Assembly: GCA_021234155.1 (NCBI GenBank)
Contig: JAJEKV010000053.1
Coordinates: forward strand, 470,523-534,522
Source of the DNA: Isoetes taiwanensis
Lineage: Eukaryota > Streptophyta > Lycopodiopsida > Isoetales > Isoetaceae
DNA: 64,000 nucleotides
Direction of reading: 5' to 3'
Under the pieces are notes generated by a model that saw only the letters and a program-made list of their open reading frames with translations, made no database searches and had not been told where the DNA came from. Below are positions 45,626 to 55,985 of the stretch, in pieces; position 1 is the first letter of the stretch; the number at the start of each line of letters is the position of its first letter. A program made the position numbers and the translations under genes.

Positions 45626-48600
45626 TCAAAGAGTTTTACAAGATTCATTTATGAAAATACTTGTCGAAAGCATTTTCATGCGGTTGATTCTTGACTCTTC
45701 AGAATCCCACATGTTCCACATTTGATGTTCCTTCACATAAGTCGGGCACACTTCGCAGCGAAGTCCCTCCACCCATGGTTTGAGTTGCTCCAAAAGGAAA
45801 TTGGAATCCAACCCGTCCGAGCAAAACTATTTGGACATATCATTGTGTTCTACCGGGTTGGCGTAAACCCTTATATCTGTTGTCATCTATCCACAATGTG
45901 TTTTTCACTTGGTATTTCGAGAATTTCGGTACACTTTGGACAGATCCTTAAGGGAAATTGGCTTATTAACCACTTTTAATTTTGTGTTGGTGCAGTCATC
46001 CTGATTCCAAATAAAAAGAAATCTGCCCTTATATTCCTGCAGCAACTTTCTCATCAACAAGTCAACATTACTCTTAGCCATGTTGGACCACAATGCAATT
46101 TCAAATTTTGAAAAATAACATTCTAAGAACTCCTGTAATCCAGGCCTGGAAACTGCTGCCTTTTGAAGGTTCAATTTCTGGAGGGACACTTCTGGCTCGG
46201 CCGATGCAGGGATCCTCTCTTTCAAGTCATAAAACTTGCCTAAAACCCCATTAAAATCCAGAACAAGGAGAATTTCAGTTAACCTCTTGGTTTTTCTTGG
46301 TTGAGGTTGTATTGGACTCGTTGAGCAGTCTGTATCTTGTCCAGGATCCGGGGTTTCTTTGTCAACTTCATCACCTGCATCCGCATTTTGGCTCATGTTC
46401 AGCTCCAAAACTTTTTTCTGGTGAAGGACCCCGGCCAGAATGAATCTCAAGGGAATTAATTTCCCCCCCCTAAAACAGATGCACTAGGAATCTCTTCGTG
46501 ATGGCTTCCAGTTGCAGTAGCATTTATCTCTGTAACATAATTGAAATGAGGAAGACCATAGAAAAATACAAAAAAATAAATCATGTATGTGGCATCGGTA
46601 CTTACTTGTTACGACTGCATTCAGTTCACTATCCAAATTTCGTTTTGGAGTCTCCACACCGTCAGCAGCTGGCATTGACTTAGAAGTATCAAATGGGGTG
46701 AATTCTAGGTACAACCGGGAGGTATCTTGCAGTCTCATAACTGATCGAGGCGTGGATAACTGTTGGATATCCTTGGTCTCAAATTTCTACAATTCTGCAA
46801 ACACTAAGTCGGGTAGGACCTGCGGACAACATCAGTAAACATTAGTTAAGGCACTTACTTGTGTCTATTGGTTCTTGTGATACCACTCGAACACCAAAAG
46901 CCAAAAGCCATGTCTCAGTCATAATGTGGACACAACTGGGGCTGCAGCAGGTTCTAGAGTGTCTGCAAAACAAATTCAAAATCAATAGAGTCTTTAGACG
47001 AGGGTTAGAGATGATAATATTTACCTCAAATGGTGTGATAGACATGGAATGTGATATTGGTGGCGCATTCGCTATCACAACCGGCAACATTTTACCCTCC
47101 CATTTTAATACACGTCCACAAAATGGACAACCTTCATCACCCTCTTTTTCAAGGCCAGAAGCATTGAAAGTGCGATCTAAAGGAGGTCATGACCACTACG
47201 CCGGAAAAATCTCAAATCTTTGCATTCGAGGTTGCGGCTCCAGCAAGAAGTCTTCACATGCCTTTAGCTCAATTTCAGTTTACGCGGTTCCTTATTTAAC
47301 TGATTCATCCCGAGGCAAACACCGCACCATTTAGCTCTTCATTCTTTAGTTCGCTACAACCCCAACACCCTCTGGCCGCTTTTCGATTTGTTGTTATGAT
47401 TGATTGCCATCCATGCAAATCAGCTCTAATTTCCGATGTTTTATGCCCATCAACTCAATCTTTCTTTTGATATCATTTTTCCTATCCTCCTTTGCTTGCA
47501 ATCATTGCTTGCATCTATCAAACCTAGCTGATGTTGCAGCCAACCATTCCTTCACAAGTCCGCCATAGTCTCCAAAACAAAACACTACATATATGTCGAC
47601 CTCCTAACATAGTAAACCCGCGTCTTTGATGGAAAAAACCACAATCACACACCACACAACACAAGGTACTCTCTACACACCACCACATACCACACACCAC
47701 ACAACATATGCTGCACAGTACACACCACACAACACGCTGTGGTGGTAGCAAGGAGTGGTGGGACATTGTGTAGGGTGGTGAAGTGTGGTGGTGTGTGTGG
47801 TGGTGGTGGTGGGGTTTGGTGGTGGTGGTGGTGGTGGTGGTGGTGGGGTGTGTGGTGGTGGTGGAGTGTGGTGTGGGACATGGTGGAGTGTGGTGGTGGT
47901 GGATTGTGGTGTGGGACATGGTGGATTACGGTGGTGTGGTGTGGTGGTGGTGGATTGTGGTGTGGGACATGGTGGAGTGCAGTGGGTGTGGTGTGGTAGT
48001 GGTGGAGTGTGGTGGTGGTGGTGGAGTGTGGTGGTGGTGGAGTGTGGTGGAGGGGTGTGGTGTGGAAAATGGTGGAGTGTGGCAGTGGGAGATGGTAGAG
48101 TGTAGTGGTGGGAGATGGTGGGGTGTGGTGTGGGACATGGTGGATGCCAACAACTCACCACTCACCCGGACCACACACATACCTCATCTATCATTCGGCA
48201 TCCATTGCAACGAAATGCCCCACAGATGGCATCATAGAGACACAACATGACAATACAAACATGATGCAAAATGGTAGTAGACATGCCTGATTCTTGAAGT
48301 GGATTTGATGTTACCTTTTCTGTGTTGATAGAAACAATCTAGGTCAAGCTTGAGATTTTTTTCTGTTGTAACACAACTAATAATTGAACATACCTGCAAT
48401 GGCATGTTTTGGCCTCAGAACATTGCTCTGCTTTTCTATTTTGATTGTGAGTTCAGATTGAATGTGTGGTCTAGAGGAACCTGATTTGGTTTTTTCTTTA
48501 TCATCTTCATCATCTTTGTCACTTTTACTATTTTCCTCCTGGTCAGGTTGGATTTGCCTATGCTTTCTCTTGGGTCTAGAAGAACTGGCCTCTCGCTTTC

Positions 48601-48959
48601 GTCGGTTTTATAATAATCCGGAAGCTCTTCCAATTAACGACCTCCCCTTTATATGTGTAATAAGCCAACGCCGAGTTCCGAGAGCCATTCCACCCCATGT
48701 ATGTGGCTTCCCTGTAATTCTTTTGTAAATTTGCATGAACTCTTTGTATTGTTCATTGCTCAGATTCTTCAACCTGTAACATATGCCTTAATTTTTCAGT
48801 TTGAACAAAAACATTTGGGGGAAAATACCTGTAGCCAGATTTATTTGGAACTCTGTCACCCCAAAGCTTCTTTAGATCTTCATGGGCACAATCTCTTGTT
48901 TGAGGAGAGATTTCATCGTGTAACCAGTGGCATTCAATTCTGACTCCATTAGAGTTCAA
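45626..48959 (-). CDS. Transposon-borne protein with a C-terminal NIF/FCP1-type HAD phosphatase domain
   Basis: Minus-strand exons: 48,959-48,829 (MNSNGVRIECHWLHDEISPQ...), 48,773-48,394 (LSNEQYKEFMQIYKRITGKP, HTWGGMALGTRRW, then a Lys/Asp-rich tail), about 47,330-47,025 (CPFCGRVLKWEGKMLPVVI), 46,962-46,859, 46,819-46,606 and 46,529-45,626. Most junctions have good GT-AG sites (GTATTT, GTATGT, GTAAAT, two GTAAGT). The last exon carries the HAD core: LVLDFNGVLG (nucleophile Asp near 46,258), RPGLQEFLECYFSKFEIALW then SNM, FIWNQDDCT, PISLKDLSKVY and, after a shift, NTLWIDDNRYKG (DD of motif IV, 45,880-45,897). This is the NIF-like phosphatase fold. The second Asp of DxD is Asn, so activity is uncertain. 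CPFC may bind zinc. Confidence 0.8.
47640..48175 (-). repeat. TGGTGG simple-repeat tract, right arm
   Basis: About 530 bp of TGG/GTGGTG words on the plus strand, so CCACCA on the coding strand of the HAD gene. It lies in the large intron between exons 2 and 3 of that gene. It is an inverted copy in kind of the tract at 41,826-42,335. Long Val/Gly/Trp or His/Pro/Thr frames across it are repeat translations. Confidence 0.95.
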
Positions 48960-49153
48960 TCGGCAAGAAGCGGCAAAAAAACAGAAGAAGAGGGGATTAT
49001 TTCTTAATTCAAAATGAGGGACAATGACGTGGCATAAAATTCAAAATAACCGACGCTCATTAATTCGCACTCCCGCAATCTCCGCTTCGGTATGCACCAC
49101 CCGATTCTACCACAAAGTGGGTGCCAAAATGTGGCGTCAAAATGCGTGTTTTT

Positions 49154-49178
49154 GATACACCACATCGTGCTTTTACCC
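49154..49178 (-). repeat. Right terminal inverted repeat
   Basis: On the minus strand it reads GGGTAAAAGCACG then ATGTGGTGTATC, matching the left end. Flanked by AAAT, the same four bases that precede the left TIR. Confidence 0.9.
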
Positions 49179-49182
49179 AAAT

Positions 49183-49677
49183 CTATTTAAGTTATCGTTA
49201 GGTGGAGGTACATCTTTCAATTTAAAATGCTAAATAAGGATAGATAAGATGTCGCTGCATGTTATCTTTTTTGCCTTTGCATGCCATAATCCACGGGAAG
49301 ATATTCTAAAAGCAGTGATCCAAGTCCTGAACCAATTCCTCCACCAACGAAGTTAAAAATCAAAAACCCTTTTAGAACAAAGCAATTGTTTGCCAATTTT
49401 TTATTCCATCAAGGCAAAAGTGCAATTGTTTGCAAGCTTTGCAAGTTCCATGGTAGACTATGCCCGTAAAGCGTTGCCTAATCATCTTCAAGCTATACTA
49501 TTCCATTTGAAAATAATAAGTGTTTAGTTGAAGAAACTAGTGGCTTTTTTCATCAGAAAGTAGAAAGGTGCAAACAGTATTAGTATTTTTGTATCACTTG
49601 ACATGCTTATACTTGACATACTTTTTTCTTTCTTAGGTAGGTTGTAAACCTTAGGAACAAAGAGGAAAAATAGAGAT
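49183..49677. other. Flanking DNA, no gene recognised
   Basis: AT-rich stretch between the transposon and direct repeat copy B. Its last 27 bases (49,650-49,677) are purine-rich, like a polypurine tract, which would fit copy B being a 3' LTR. I see no coding potential. Confidence 0.4.
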
Positions 49678-50935
49678 GATCTAACTCATGTAATTCGTAT
49701 TGGCAAGATGCTTTGGCATATTCTGTATTTGGGAGGGCAAAAAATAGTGCTGTTTAAACAAAAAAAAGGGGCAAAAAAATACTGAGCGGCACATTCTTTC
49801 TCTGATTGTAGCCAGATTTGGACAGTCTCTTGATGATTCTGGCGATTATGGCAGATCTTCTATGCAGACATGATCGTATATAATCCTGTAATTTCAGAAC
49901 CAGGAACCAACAAACCGAGACCATTTCTAAAATTTTCCTTGACTGATCCTTCATCCAGCTTTTGCTCTCGTTCATTAGAAGAAAAATTCCCACCGAGAAA
50001 AGGAAAGGCCGAACTAGACACCCCGGACCTCAAAGAACTAGATTGTTCTAATTTCCATTCTCGAGACATTTATCTGCCTAATTCCACACATATCTCTAAC
50101 AAGTTTGGACTTACGCTTCTCAAAGGATTGCTGGCCGCTTAGAGCTTCATCTCGACCCATCTTGGTTTAAAATTGTGCTCGAGAAAGGCGGCGTGTGTAC
50201 CTTGGCGGCACGCGTTCTTTCTCGATTGATTCTTGGCTTAAAAATAGGTAAGAAAAAAAACAAAAAGCGAGATGCGGACAATGTTATATCTATTTCTCTC
50301 GAGATTGATTCACAGGCACCGCCTACAATCGGTACCAAGGCACAATCTTCGGGTTAAGCTATAGAATCAAATTGCTCCTGCATCTTCCCGTACCATCCAA
50401 AAAACACAGGTTGCCACATTTTAACTAGGCTACCAACAAGGGCAAAAGTTTTTGCGGGCTGCTTCAACAACAGACAGTATTGCTTTCGATAGGTTTAGCT
50501 GATCCAGAGAAGAGCTAGTTTACCTCCACTAAGGGGACCGCCTCTGCTACTGGATTTATTTATTTCTCTCCCAGCAATCGGACAGATCTTTACACTATAA
50601 TCTATCTTTTTACCATCAGATGAGCTTCTTACCATCGAATATGCCTTTGAGTAGTAATCGAGCAAGAGTTTTAGTCGGATCTGCAGAAAGCATGCAAGCT
50701 CTGGTGTTCTTACCATCAGATATGCCTTTATTACATAAGTTACTTACCTTCACCATTCTTGAACATAAATAATTCCAGGGAAAAAAGGGGAATTTGCTTG
50801 CTTTAATTCTATCTGCATTTGTTGCTAGGTTACTTATAATATTGCATTTTTACTCTTGAGAATGTAGAATATTGACAAAGATAGTGCAAGAGGAGAATGG
50901 TTTTCGTTACAGATAATCTTGGGCATTAAAAATCC
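49678..50935. repeat. 1.26-kb direct repeat, copy B (probable LTR)
   Basis: Same orientation and length as 37,508-38,768. It ends 'cattaaaaatcccc' and is followed by TGGAAGATGAGACC, where a PBS would be, and then by gypsy pre-gag coding sequence. That order (LTR, TGG, internal ORF) argues that copy B is a 5' LTR. Copy B has CGGC/CGAG where copy A has CAGC/CTGAG at several positions. Confidence 0.7.
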
Positions 50936-51965
50936 CCTGGAAGATGAGACCTTGCCAGCAGAGAAGGGCAAAGCACCAGCGGTGAGCAGATGACGAAGAT
51001 GATGAATACATCCGGGAAGATGACTTCGTTCGGTGGAAACAATAGGCGGAGAAGATGCCTCTACACCCGGATCAGGGGGCACGACTCACTGGATTGGATG
51101 CCCTTCCGGTTATCCACCAGCAGGGGCAAGAATACCTCCTGTTGGAGGATATTATGTGGACTTACCATGTTGTTGCTAACTTTAAGTCCAAAAGGAAGGC
51201 ACAGGTATTGTACGAGCTCGCCGAGTCTTGCATGGATGATTTCATCGATTTTACACCAGCTGAGCTCCCTACTGAGGTGCAGTAGTTGCTTCAGTTTCAT
51301 CAGGAGACCATTGAACATGTTTACACCCTCTTATGCTTGTGACACCTTATGTTGCAAGAGGCACCGTCACCGCCACCTGAGAAAGCTTTTGTTGCTATGG
51401 GACCCCACGTCCCAAATATTAACATGGTGGATATTCCCTCGGAGACTAATGAAGAAGGGGAAGATCTTTATGACAACAAAGATCATCTGAAGGAAGAAAA
51501 GTAGGAAGTTAAGGAAAGAGGAGGTCAGCGTAAATCTCGATAAGGAAGTAGCCACCTCTGTCATTCCAGAGGTTAGTGCTATGGGAAATCACATTACCCA
51601 CTTCTTCCTTTCAGCTTTTAAGCAGGGACATGTCCTTTTTGTGGCGCGAGATCTAGCTCCAGAGGCAGAGGCATGATGGTGGCACTCCGTGCATTATCCA
51701 CCTTAGCCGGCCATAAGAAGCTCCCACATCATGCGCTCACATATGTGCTCGTGCGACGGGACTTCACTTTGACTGCCCTAGGGCAGGACATCGCACCATG
51801 GATGAGCATGAAGCTCCTTGTGGCCGCTCCCTTGGTCATGACTTATCCTCTAGAGATTGCTTTCGTCGCTGCCAATACCATCAGCCCAGGAGTTACACTA
51901 CTTCGACACCGCCAACCACCTCCTACGCCAATGGATCATGATGCAGGACCTAGCTCCGGAATATA
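50936..51965 (+). pseudogene. Gypsy pre-gag ORF region, second copy, truncated
   Basis: Homologous to 22,785-23,625. It contains HQQGQEYLLLEDIMWTYHV, LYELAESCMDDFIDFTPAEL and TEVQ near 51,055-51,285. In another frame it reads WDPTSQIL, an acidic stretch, then the segment matching 'gacattgcactcgatgagcatgaagctcctt' of the first copy at about 51,790-51,815. It stops at 51,966 where minus-strand copia sequence begins. This shows the ORF is a shared part of related gypsy elements rather than a chance frame. Confidence 0.65.
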
Positions 51966-51972
51966 GTTTTGA

Positions 51973-53163
51973 TTATAGTATATTACTGATTGGCCAAGTA
52001 ATTGACCAATCCTGGTCAAATAAGGAAGCATCATTGGTATCCCAAGGTACATCATCATTGTACCGTGCATGTTCAACAAAGTGAATAGACCTGCTGAGAA
52101 ACATCTTTCTTTTTACAGGATCATATAGCTTGTAGGCATCATGTTGAGGCTGATAGCCTACAAAAATTGCCTTGACTGATCTATCATGCGTCTTACCAAT
52201 TTCTTGACTTCCTCCAAGAATAAAGTGGCATAGGCCAGACATCCAAATATCCTCAAGTGTGATAGATATGATTTTTTTCCATATAGAGCTTCATAAGGTG
52301 TCGTATCTGCAAACAGCCTTAGTGGGAGCCCTGTTCATGATGTAGACTGCAGTACTAACAGCCTCAACCCAAAAAGATTTTGGTAGACCTGCATGAGCAG
52401 TCATAGATCTTGCCAAATCTAAGATGATGCAATTTCTTCTCTCAGCTACCCCATTTTGAGGGTGAGCATAGGGAACAATCAGCTCCCTTTCTATTCCTGA
52501 AGCATCTAGGAAGTTTGAGAAGGCTTGAGACACATACTCTCCACCATTATCACTTCTAAGATACTTAATGGTCATCTCAAAATGTTTATGAACCATTTGA
52601 TAAAACTTCTGAAACGATTCAAAGACTTGGGACTTATACATTAGAGGAAATACCCAAGTAAAGCGAGAGAAGTCATCAATAAGGGTCATAAAGTACCTGG
52701 AGCCTCCTATGCTTTTGACTTTCACGTGACAGAGCTCCGAGTGAATGATTTCAAATGGTCGAGAGGCCCTATGCTCAACAACTTTTGGATATGGAACTTG
52801 GGACTGTTTGCCAAGAGAACAAGCATTGCAATGAAGATCCACGTCTTTCAGATTAGGCAAATCCCGCACCATGTTTTTCCTGCGCAACATGTGGATATAT
52901 TTGCAATTGAAATGGCCTAACCTGTTGTGCCATAACTCTTCAGGGTTATTATGTTGGTGGATGAGCGCATGATTCATAGCTTCAATTTGTTCCAGCTTAT
53001 AAAGCCCATTCTGCAACTTGCCATGCGCTAATTCTTGTGCTACTGGATCATCCTTGGGATGTGCATCATAGATGACTGCTTTGCCACCTCCAAAAAAGAA
53101 TAAATTTGCCAAATGAATCCATTTGCGAAATGGAGAGTAAATTTGTTGCCAACTCAGGGACAT
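51973..53163 (-). pseudogene. pol: Copia GAG-pre-integrase, integrase and downstream segment
   Basis: The long frame (53,163-52,291, 290 codons) has ELWHNRLGHFNCKYIHML (pre-integrase with the H of the zinc site), CNACSLGKQSQVPYP (CxxC), then the integrase core: IHSELCHVKV, DDFSRFTWVFPL, YLRSDNGGEYVS (second Asp), HPQNGVAERRN (Glu) and AVYIMNRAPTKA. The first catalytic position, normally Asp in HSDLCGP, is Glu here. A second frame (52,242-51,973) has KAIFVGYQPQHDAYKLYDP and FLSRSIHF, the region between integrase and RT. Confidence 0.9.
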
Positions 53164-53252
53164 ACATGACGTCTCTGATTGCTTTCAACATGCCATCATC
53201 TAGATCCAAGGTGACTAGACCCTGCCTTGAATTGGATGAGAGAAACCATCCC

Positions 53253-53519
53253 CTAACTGGACTCCGCCTTTCTGCTCCTTATGTAGGTACTGAAATACAG
53301 TAGAATCTCCGGACATCCAAATTGGATTTTTTCAGATTTTGATTTGCTCTCAGATGCGCTTGCCTCCTTTTGCCTGGCATCCTTAGCATCCTTCCTTTGC
53401 TTAGCATGGCATCCTTTGCAATATGCCCCACTTATGACAATAATAGCATTCGATTGCTCTTCTACTTGAATTCTTTGTAGAATTTTTTGCTTTGTGATCT
53501 GAAACCAAAGCCTTTTCAC
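53253..53519 (-). pseudogene. gag: Copia zinc knuckle region
   Basis: The CCHC knuckle is recognisable as CYYCHKWG then, after a one-base shift, a segment ending in GCHAKQRKDAKDARQKEAS. The shift falls inside the knuckle. A Lys/Ser-rich linker follows. Confidence 0.7.
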
Positions 53520-53816
53520 CTAGTATTCCTCCCTCTTGAGGGTTTTGATGTGAGACTCCTCTTGAATTAGCATTCTCTTAACTTCAAGAAAATCAGGCTC
53601 CTTAGCATGTCGGATTTGAGAAGATAACATGGCATACTCAAGAGGGAGATTGATCAAAATGCATTGAATGAGATCCAGATCTTCCATCTTTCCTCCCACA
53701 GCAATAAGCTCTAAACTTAGAGCTTCCAAATTCTCCAAATATTCAGTCATATTTGAAGAAGAAATCAGTAAAGTTGTCTCAATCTTTTTCTTCATGGCAA
53801 GCTGAGTTGAGAGACC
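53520..53816 (-). pseudogene. gag: Copia gag (UBN2 type), 5'-truncated
   Basis: Reads LSTQLAMKKKIETTLLIS, MTEYLENLEALSLELIAVGG, CILINLPLEYAMLSSQIRHA and a KREEY end. This is the UBN2 gag helical region common in plant copia (L-tqL...yl-k...L...G--i-d-d----ll-sLP-ey). The usual N-terminal part is missing because the next sequence is the CACTA-like terminus. Confidence 0.85.
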
Positions 53817-54509
53817 CACTACAAAATTAAAGCCCTGTTACGACGTCTATTACGACGTCCAGACGTCGTTTAGACGTCGATGATCGACGTCAAAACGTCG
53901 GTGGCACGCGTCTATTTCGGCGTCGGAAAGGCGATCGCGACCTTTATGCGTCGCTATACAGCGTCGCAACCGGGGCGTCTTAAAGCGGCGACGGCGATGG
54001 TTCAACGGCGCCATTACCGCGATAGGCGCCACGCTAGCCGGCGTCGGCGGTGGCGTCGGCAGCGGGGTTCTTGGCGTGGCGACCGCGTGTTTGGCGTCGT
54101 TTAACGGCGTCGCGCGATACCGCGTAACGACCACGCCCGGCGACGGCCAGCGGCGTTACCCGGCCGCCGTTGTCGACGTGGCAGCCACTTAAGCAACGTC
54201 GTTTGCTTACGTGTATTAAAAAAAATTTAATTTTTTTTTTAATTTTTTTTTTTTATAAATTGAAAAAATAATAATAACACATTTATTATGAATGAAGTTA
54301 ATACATTTAATTTAAAGCCTATAAAATGAATTTAACCAATAAAGAAATATAAGATTTTAACGCCATTAAATGATGTCGCAAATATATTAAAAAATACAAA
54401 AATAAATGAAGCCCCAATTTTTTTAGCTAAATACATTAATCAATAAATTAAGCTAAATACATTAATCAATACATTAAGCATATATTGAAAATTAAATGCT
54501 TACCCGGTA

Positions 54510-54865
54510 CAAAGCATTAGCAAAGTTGTTTTGCACAAACAAACGATTTGCTAGGAGTGTACATGCAAAACAATAAATTCAATGATTAGTAAAATATTAG
54601 TATAAATAAAGAACTTAAAGGAAAAAAAAAAAAAATATGGAAAATCAATGGGGAGGGGTGGTTTCAATGACGCCCCTTCTTGGATAACAATTTAACCTAA
54701 ATAAAGCATTAGTATTTTATTAAGTATTGAAAAAATTAAATCCTTACCCTCGAAGAGGTGCCAACTTGTTTTGCAAAAGAACAACACATTTTGCTAGGAG
54801 TGTACATGCAAAACAAAAAATTCAATGATTAGAAAAGAAATAGTATAAAACAACTAATAAGGAAA
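54510..54865. repeat. 115-bp direct repeat inside the CACTA-like element
   Basis: 'ttgttttgca' then 'ttgctaggagtgtacatgca' and 'aaaacaa(t/a)aaattcaatg' occur at 54,520-54,610 and 54,760-54,860. Confidence 0.85.
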
Positions 54866-54914
54866 AATTTTGAAAGAAGAAGGGTCTCAGTCTTTTAACG
54901 TCTTCTTAGATGGG

Positions 54915-55260
54915 AAAAAAAAAATTAGAAGAAGAATGGAAGAATTCAAGAAGAAAAGGCTAAGAAGAAGAGGAGGAACCAAAATGGGGAGGAAGAATAA
55001 GAAGAAGATGAAGCCAAGAGGAGGATTAAGAGTAAGAATTTGAATAAGAGCAGGAAGAAGTAGTATAAGAGGAGGAAGAATCGAAGAAGAAGATGAAGCG
55101 CAAGAGGAGGATTAAGAGTAAGAATTTGAATAAGAGGAAGAAGAAGTAGTATAAGAGGAGGAAGAATCGAAGAAGAAGATGACAAAGGGAATGGAAGAAT
55201 ATGTATGGAAGAAGGATGCAAGAATGGAAGAAGAAGAATGAAGGTTGAAGGAAGAACAAA
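54915..55260. repeat. GAA/GAG purine-rich tract with an 87-bp tandem duplication
   Basis: Purine-rich plus strand (AGAAGAAG, GAGGAGG). 'aagaggaggattaagagtaa' followed by 'gaatttgaataagag' and 'aagaagtagtataagagg' is present twice (about 55,015-55,085 and 55,100-55,172). Long minus-strand frames here are Leu/Phe/Ser-rich translations of the tract and not genes. Confidence 0.85.
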
Positions 55261-55694
55261 CAACAAATACAAAAAGCCCTAAATCTACCCAAAAACAAGT
55301 TTAGATTCAAAAAACGAGTTGGTTGATCCGTGCACATACCTTATGAAGCTTGTCTTACACTTAGAATAGACCCCAAAGTAGATCCACACCAAAAAAATCA
55401 GCCTCAAAAAAGCGGCTCCTCCATAAGCTTTGCTTGCTTTCGAAAATAGCGGATTGCCGCCTGTTTCGATTTAAATCCGTGTCGTCATTTAATCCACGCC
55501 GTGACGTCGTTAAACGCATCAAAAACGCCGTTGAACGACGCTTGTAACAACGTTTTTTTTTTACGGCCACTAAAAAAAAAAAAAAAATTTAAATAGTATA
55601 TGTAGCTACGTGTTCGCTTGTTACGACGACATATATATATATACAAGAAATTTAATCCGTCCTACGGTGCATGTTTGAGTTTTAGCATGTTCCT

Positions 55695-55985
55695 ACGTGC
55701 AAGTTCTTGTAAAAGAATCTCTTGAGAATGCTCTAAATTCATAGGTTCTCTAAGATTCTACCAAGGTTCACTTAGAGGGTTCGCGAGCATTTCTCTAAAT
55801 TTTATCTAGATTCCATTAAATTCCTCTAGATTCTATAAAGATTACGTGCAAGTTCTTGTAAAAGAATCTCTTGAGAATGCTCTAAATTCATAGATTCTCT
55901 AAGATTCTACCAAGGTTCACTTAGAGGGTTCGCGAGCATTTCTCTAAATTTTATCTAGATTCCATTAAATTTCTCTAGATTCTCC
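55695..55985. repeat. 149-bp tandem duplication
   Basis: Copies at 55,695 and 55,844 share 'acgtgcaagttcttgtaaaa', 'gaatctcttgagaatgctct', 'ggttcacttagagggttcgc' and 'atctagattccattaaatt'. Nearly identical, so recent. Confidence 0.95.

Larger units (their letters stand above)
39585..49182. mobile_element. DNA transposon, 9.59 kb, with TIRs and two convergent genes
   Basis: The ends are GGGTAAAAGCACG at 39,589 and its reverse complement ending at 49,178. The TIR continues as TGTGGTGT with 3 mismatches in about 25 bp, and more loosely to about 70 bp (both sides reach 'ttgtggta'). AAAT lies directly outside each end (39,585-39,588 and 49,179-49,182), a 4-bp target duplication. Inside are a plus-strand transposase-like gene and a minus-strand gene with a NIF/HAD phosphatase domain, meeting tail to tail near 44.4-45.6 kb, each with a CCACCA-repeat intron. 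I cannot name the superfamily with confidence; TIR sequence and 4-bp duplication do not match hAT (8 bp), MULE (9-11 bp), CACTA or PIF (3 bp). Confidence 0.85.
51966..53816 (-). mobile_element. Ty1/copia retrotransposon fragment (gag to integrase)
   Basis: Minus-strand order is gag, zinc knuckle, GAG-pre-integrase, integrase and the integrase C-terminal region; RT, RNase H and LTRs are absent. The 3' side joins the gypsy fragment at 51,966; the 5' side is cut at 53,816 by a CACTA-like end. Orientation is opposite to the copia RNase H at 31.45 kb, so the two are separate. Confidence 0.9.
53817..55650. mobile_element. CACTA-like element, no transposase seen
   Basis: Begins CACTACAAAATTAAAGCCC at 53,817, the terminal sequence of plant CACTA elements. 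It continues as a 350-bp subterminal block packed with ACGTC, GACGTC and GGCGTC words (53,840-54,190). A similar but shorter CGTCG/AACGACG block is at 55,480-55,640 in inverted sense, so this is probably the other subterminal region. No clear TTGTAGTG end is found, so the right terminus is truncated or diverged. The interior is AT-rich with purine repeats and no transposase. The element interrupts copia gag. Confidence 0.55.

Noticed and set aside
47524..48250. Long open frames on both strands (up to 162 codons)
   Set aside because: Same reason: translations of the TGGTGG tract inside an intron.
54946..55337. Leu/Phe/Ser-rich minus-strand frames of about 105 codons
   Set aside because: They translate a GAA/GAG purine tract with a tandem duplication.
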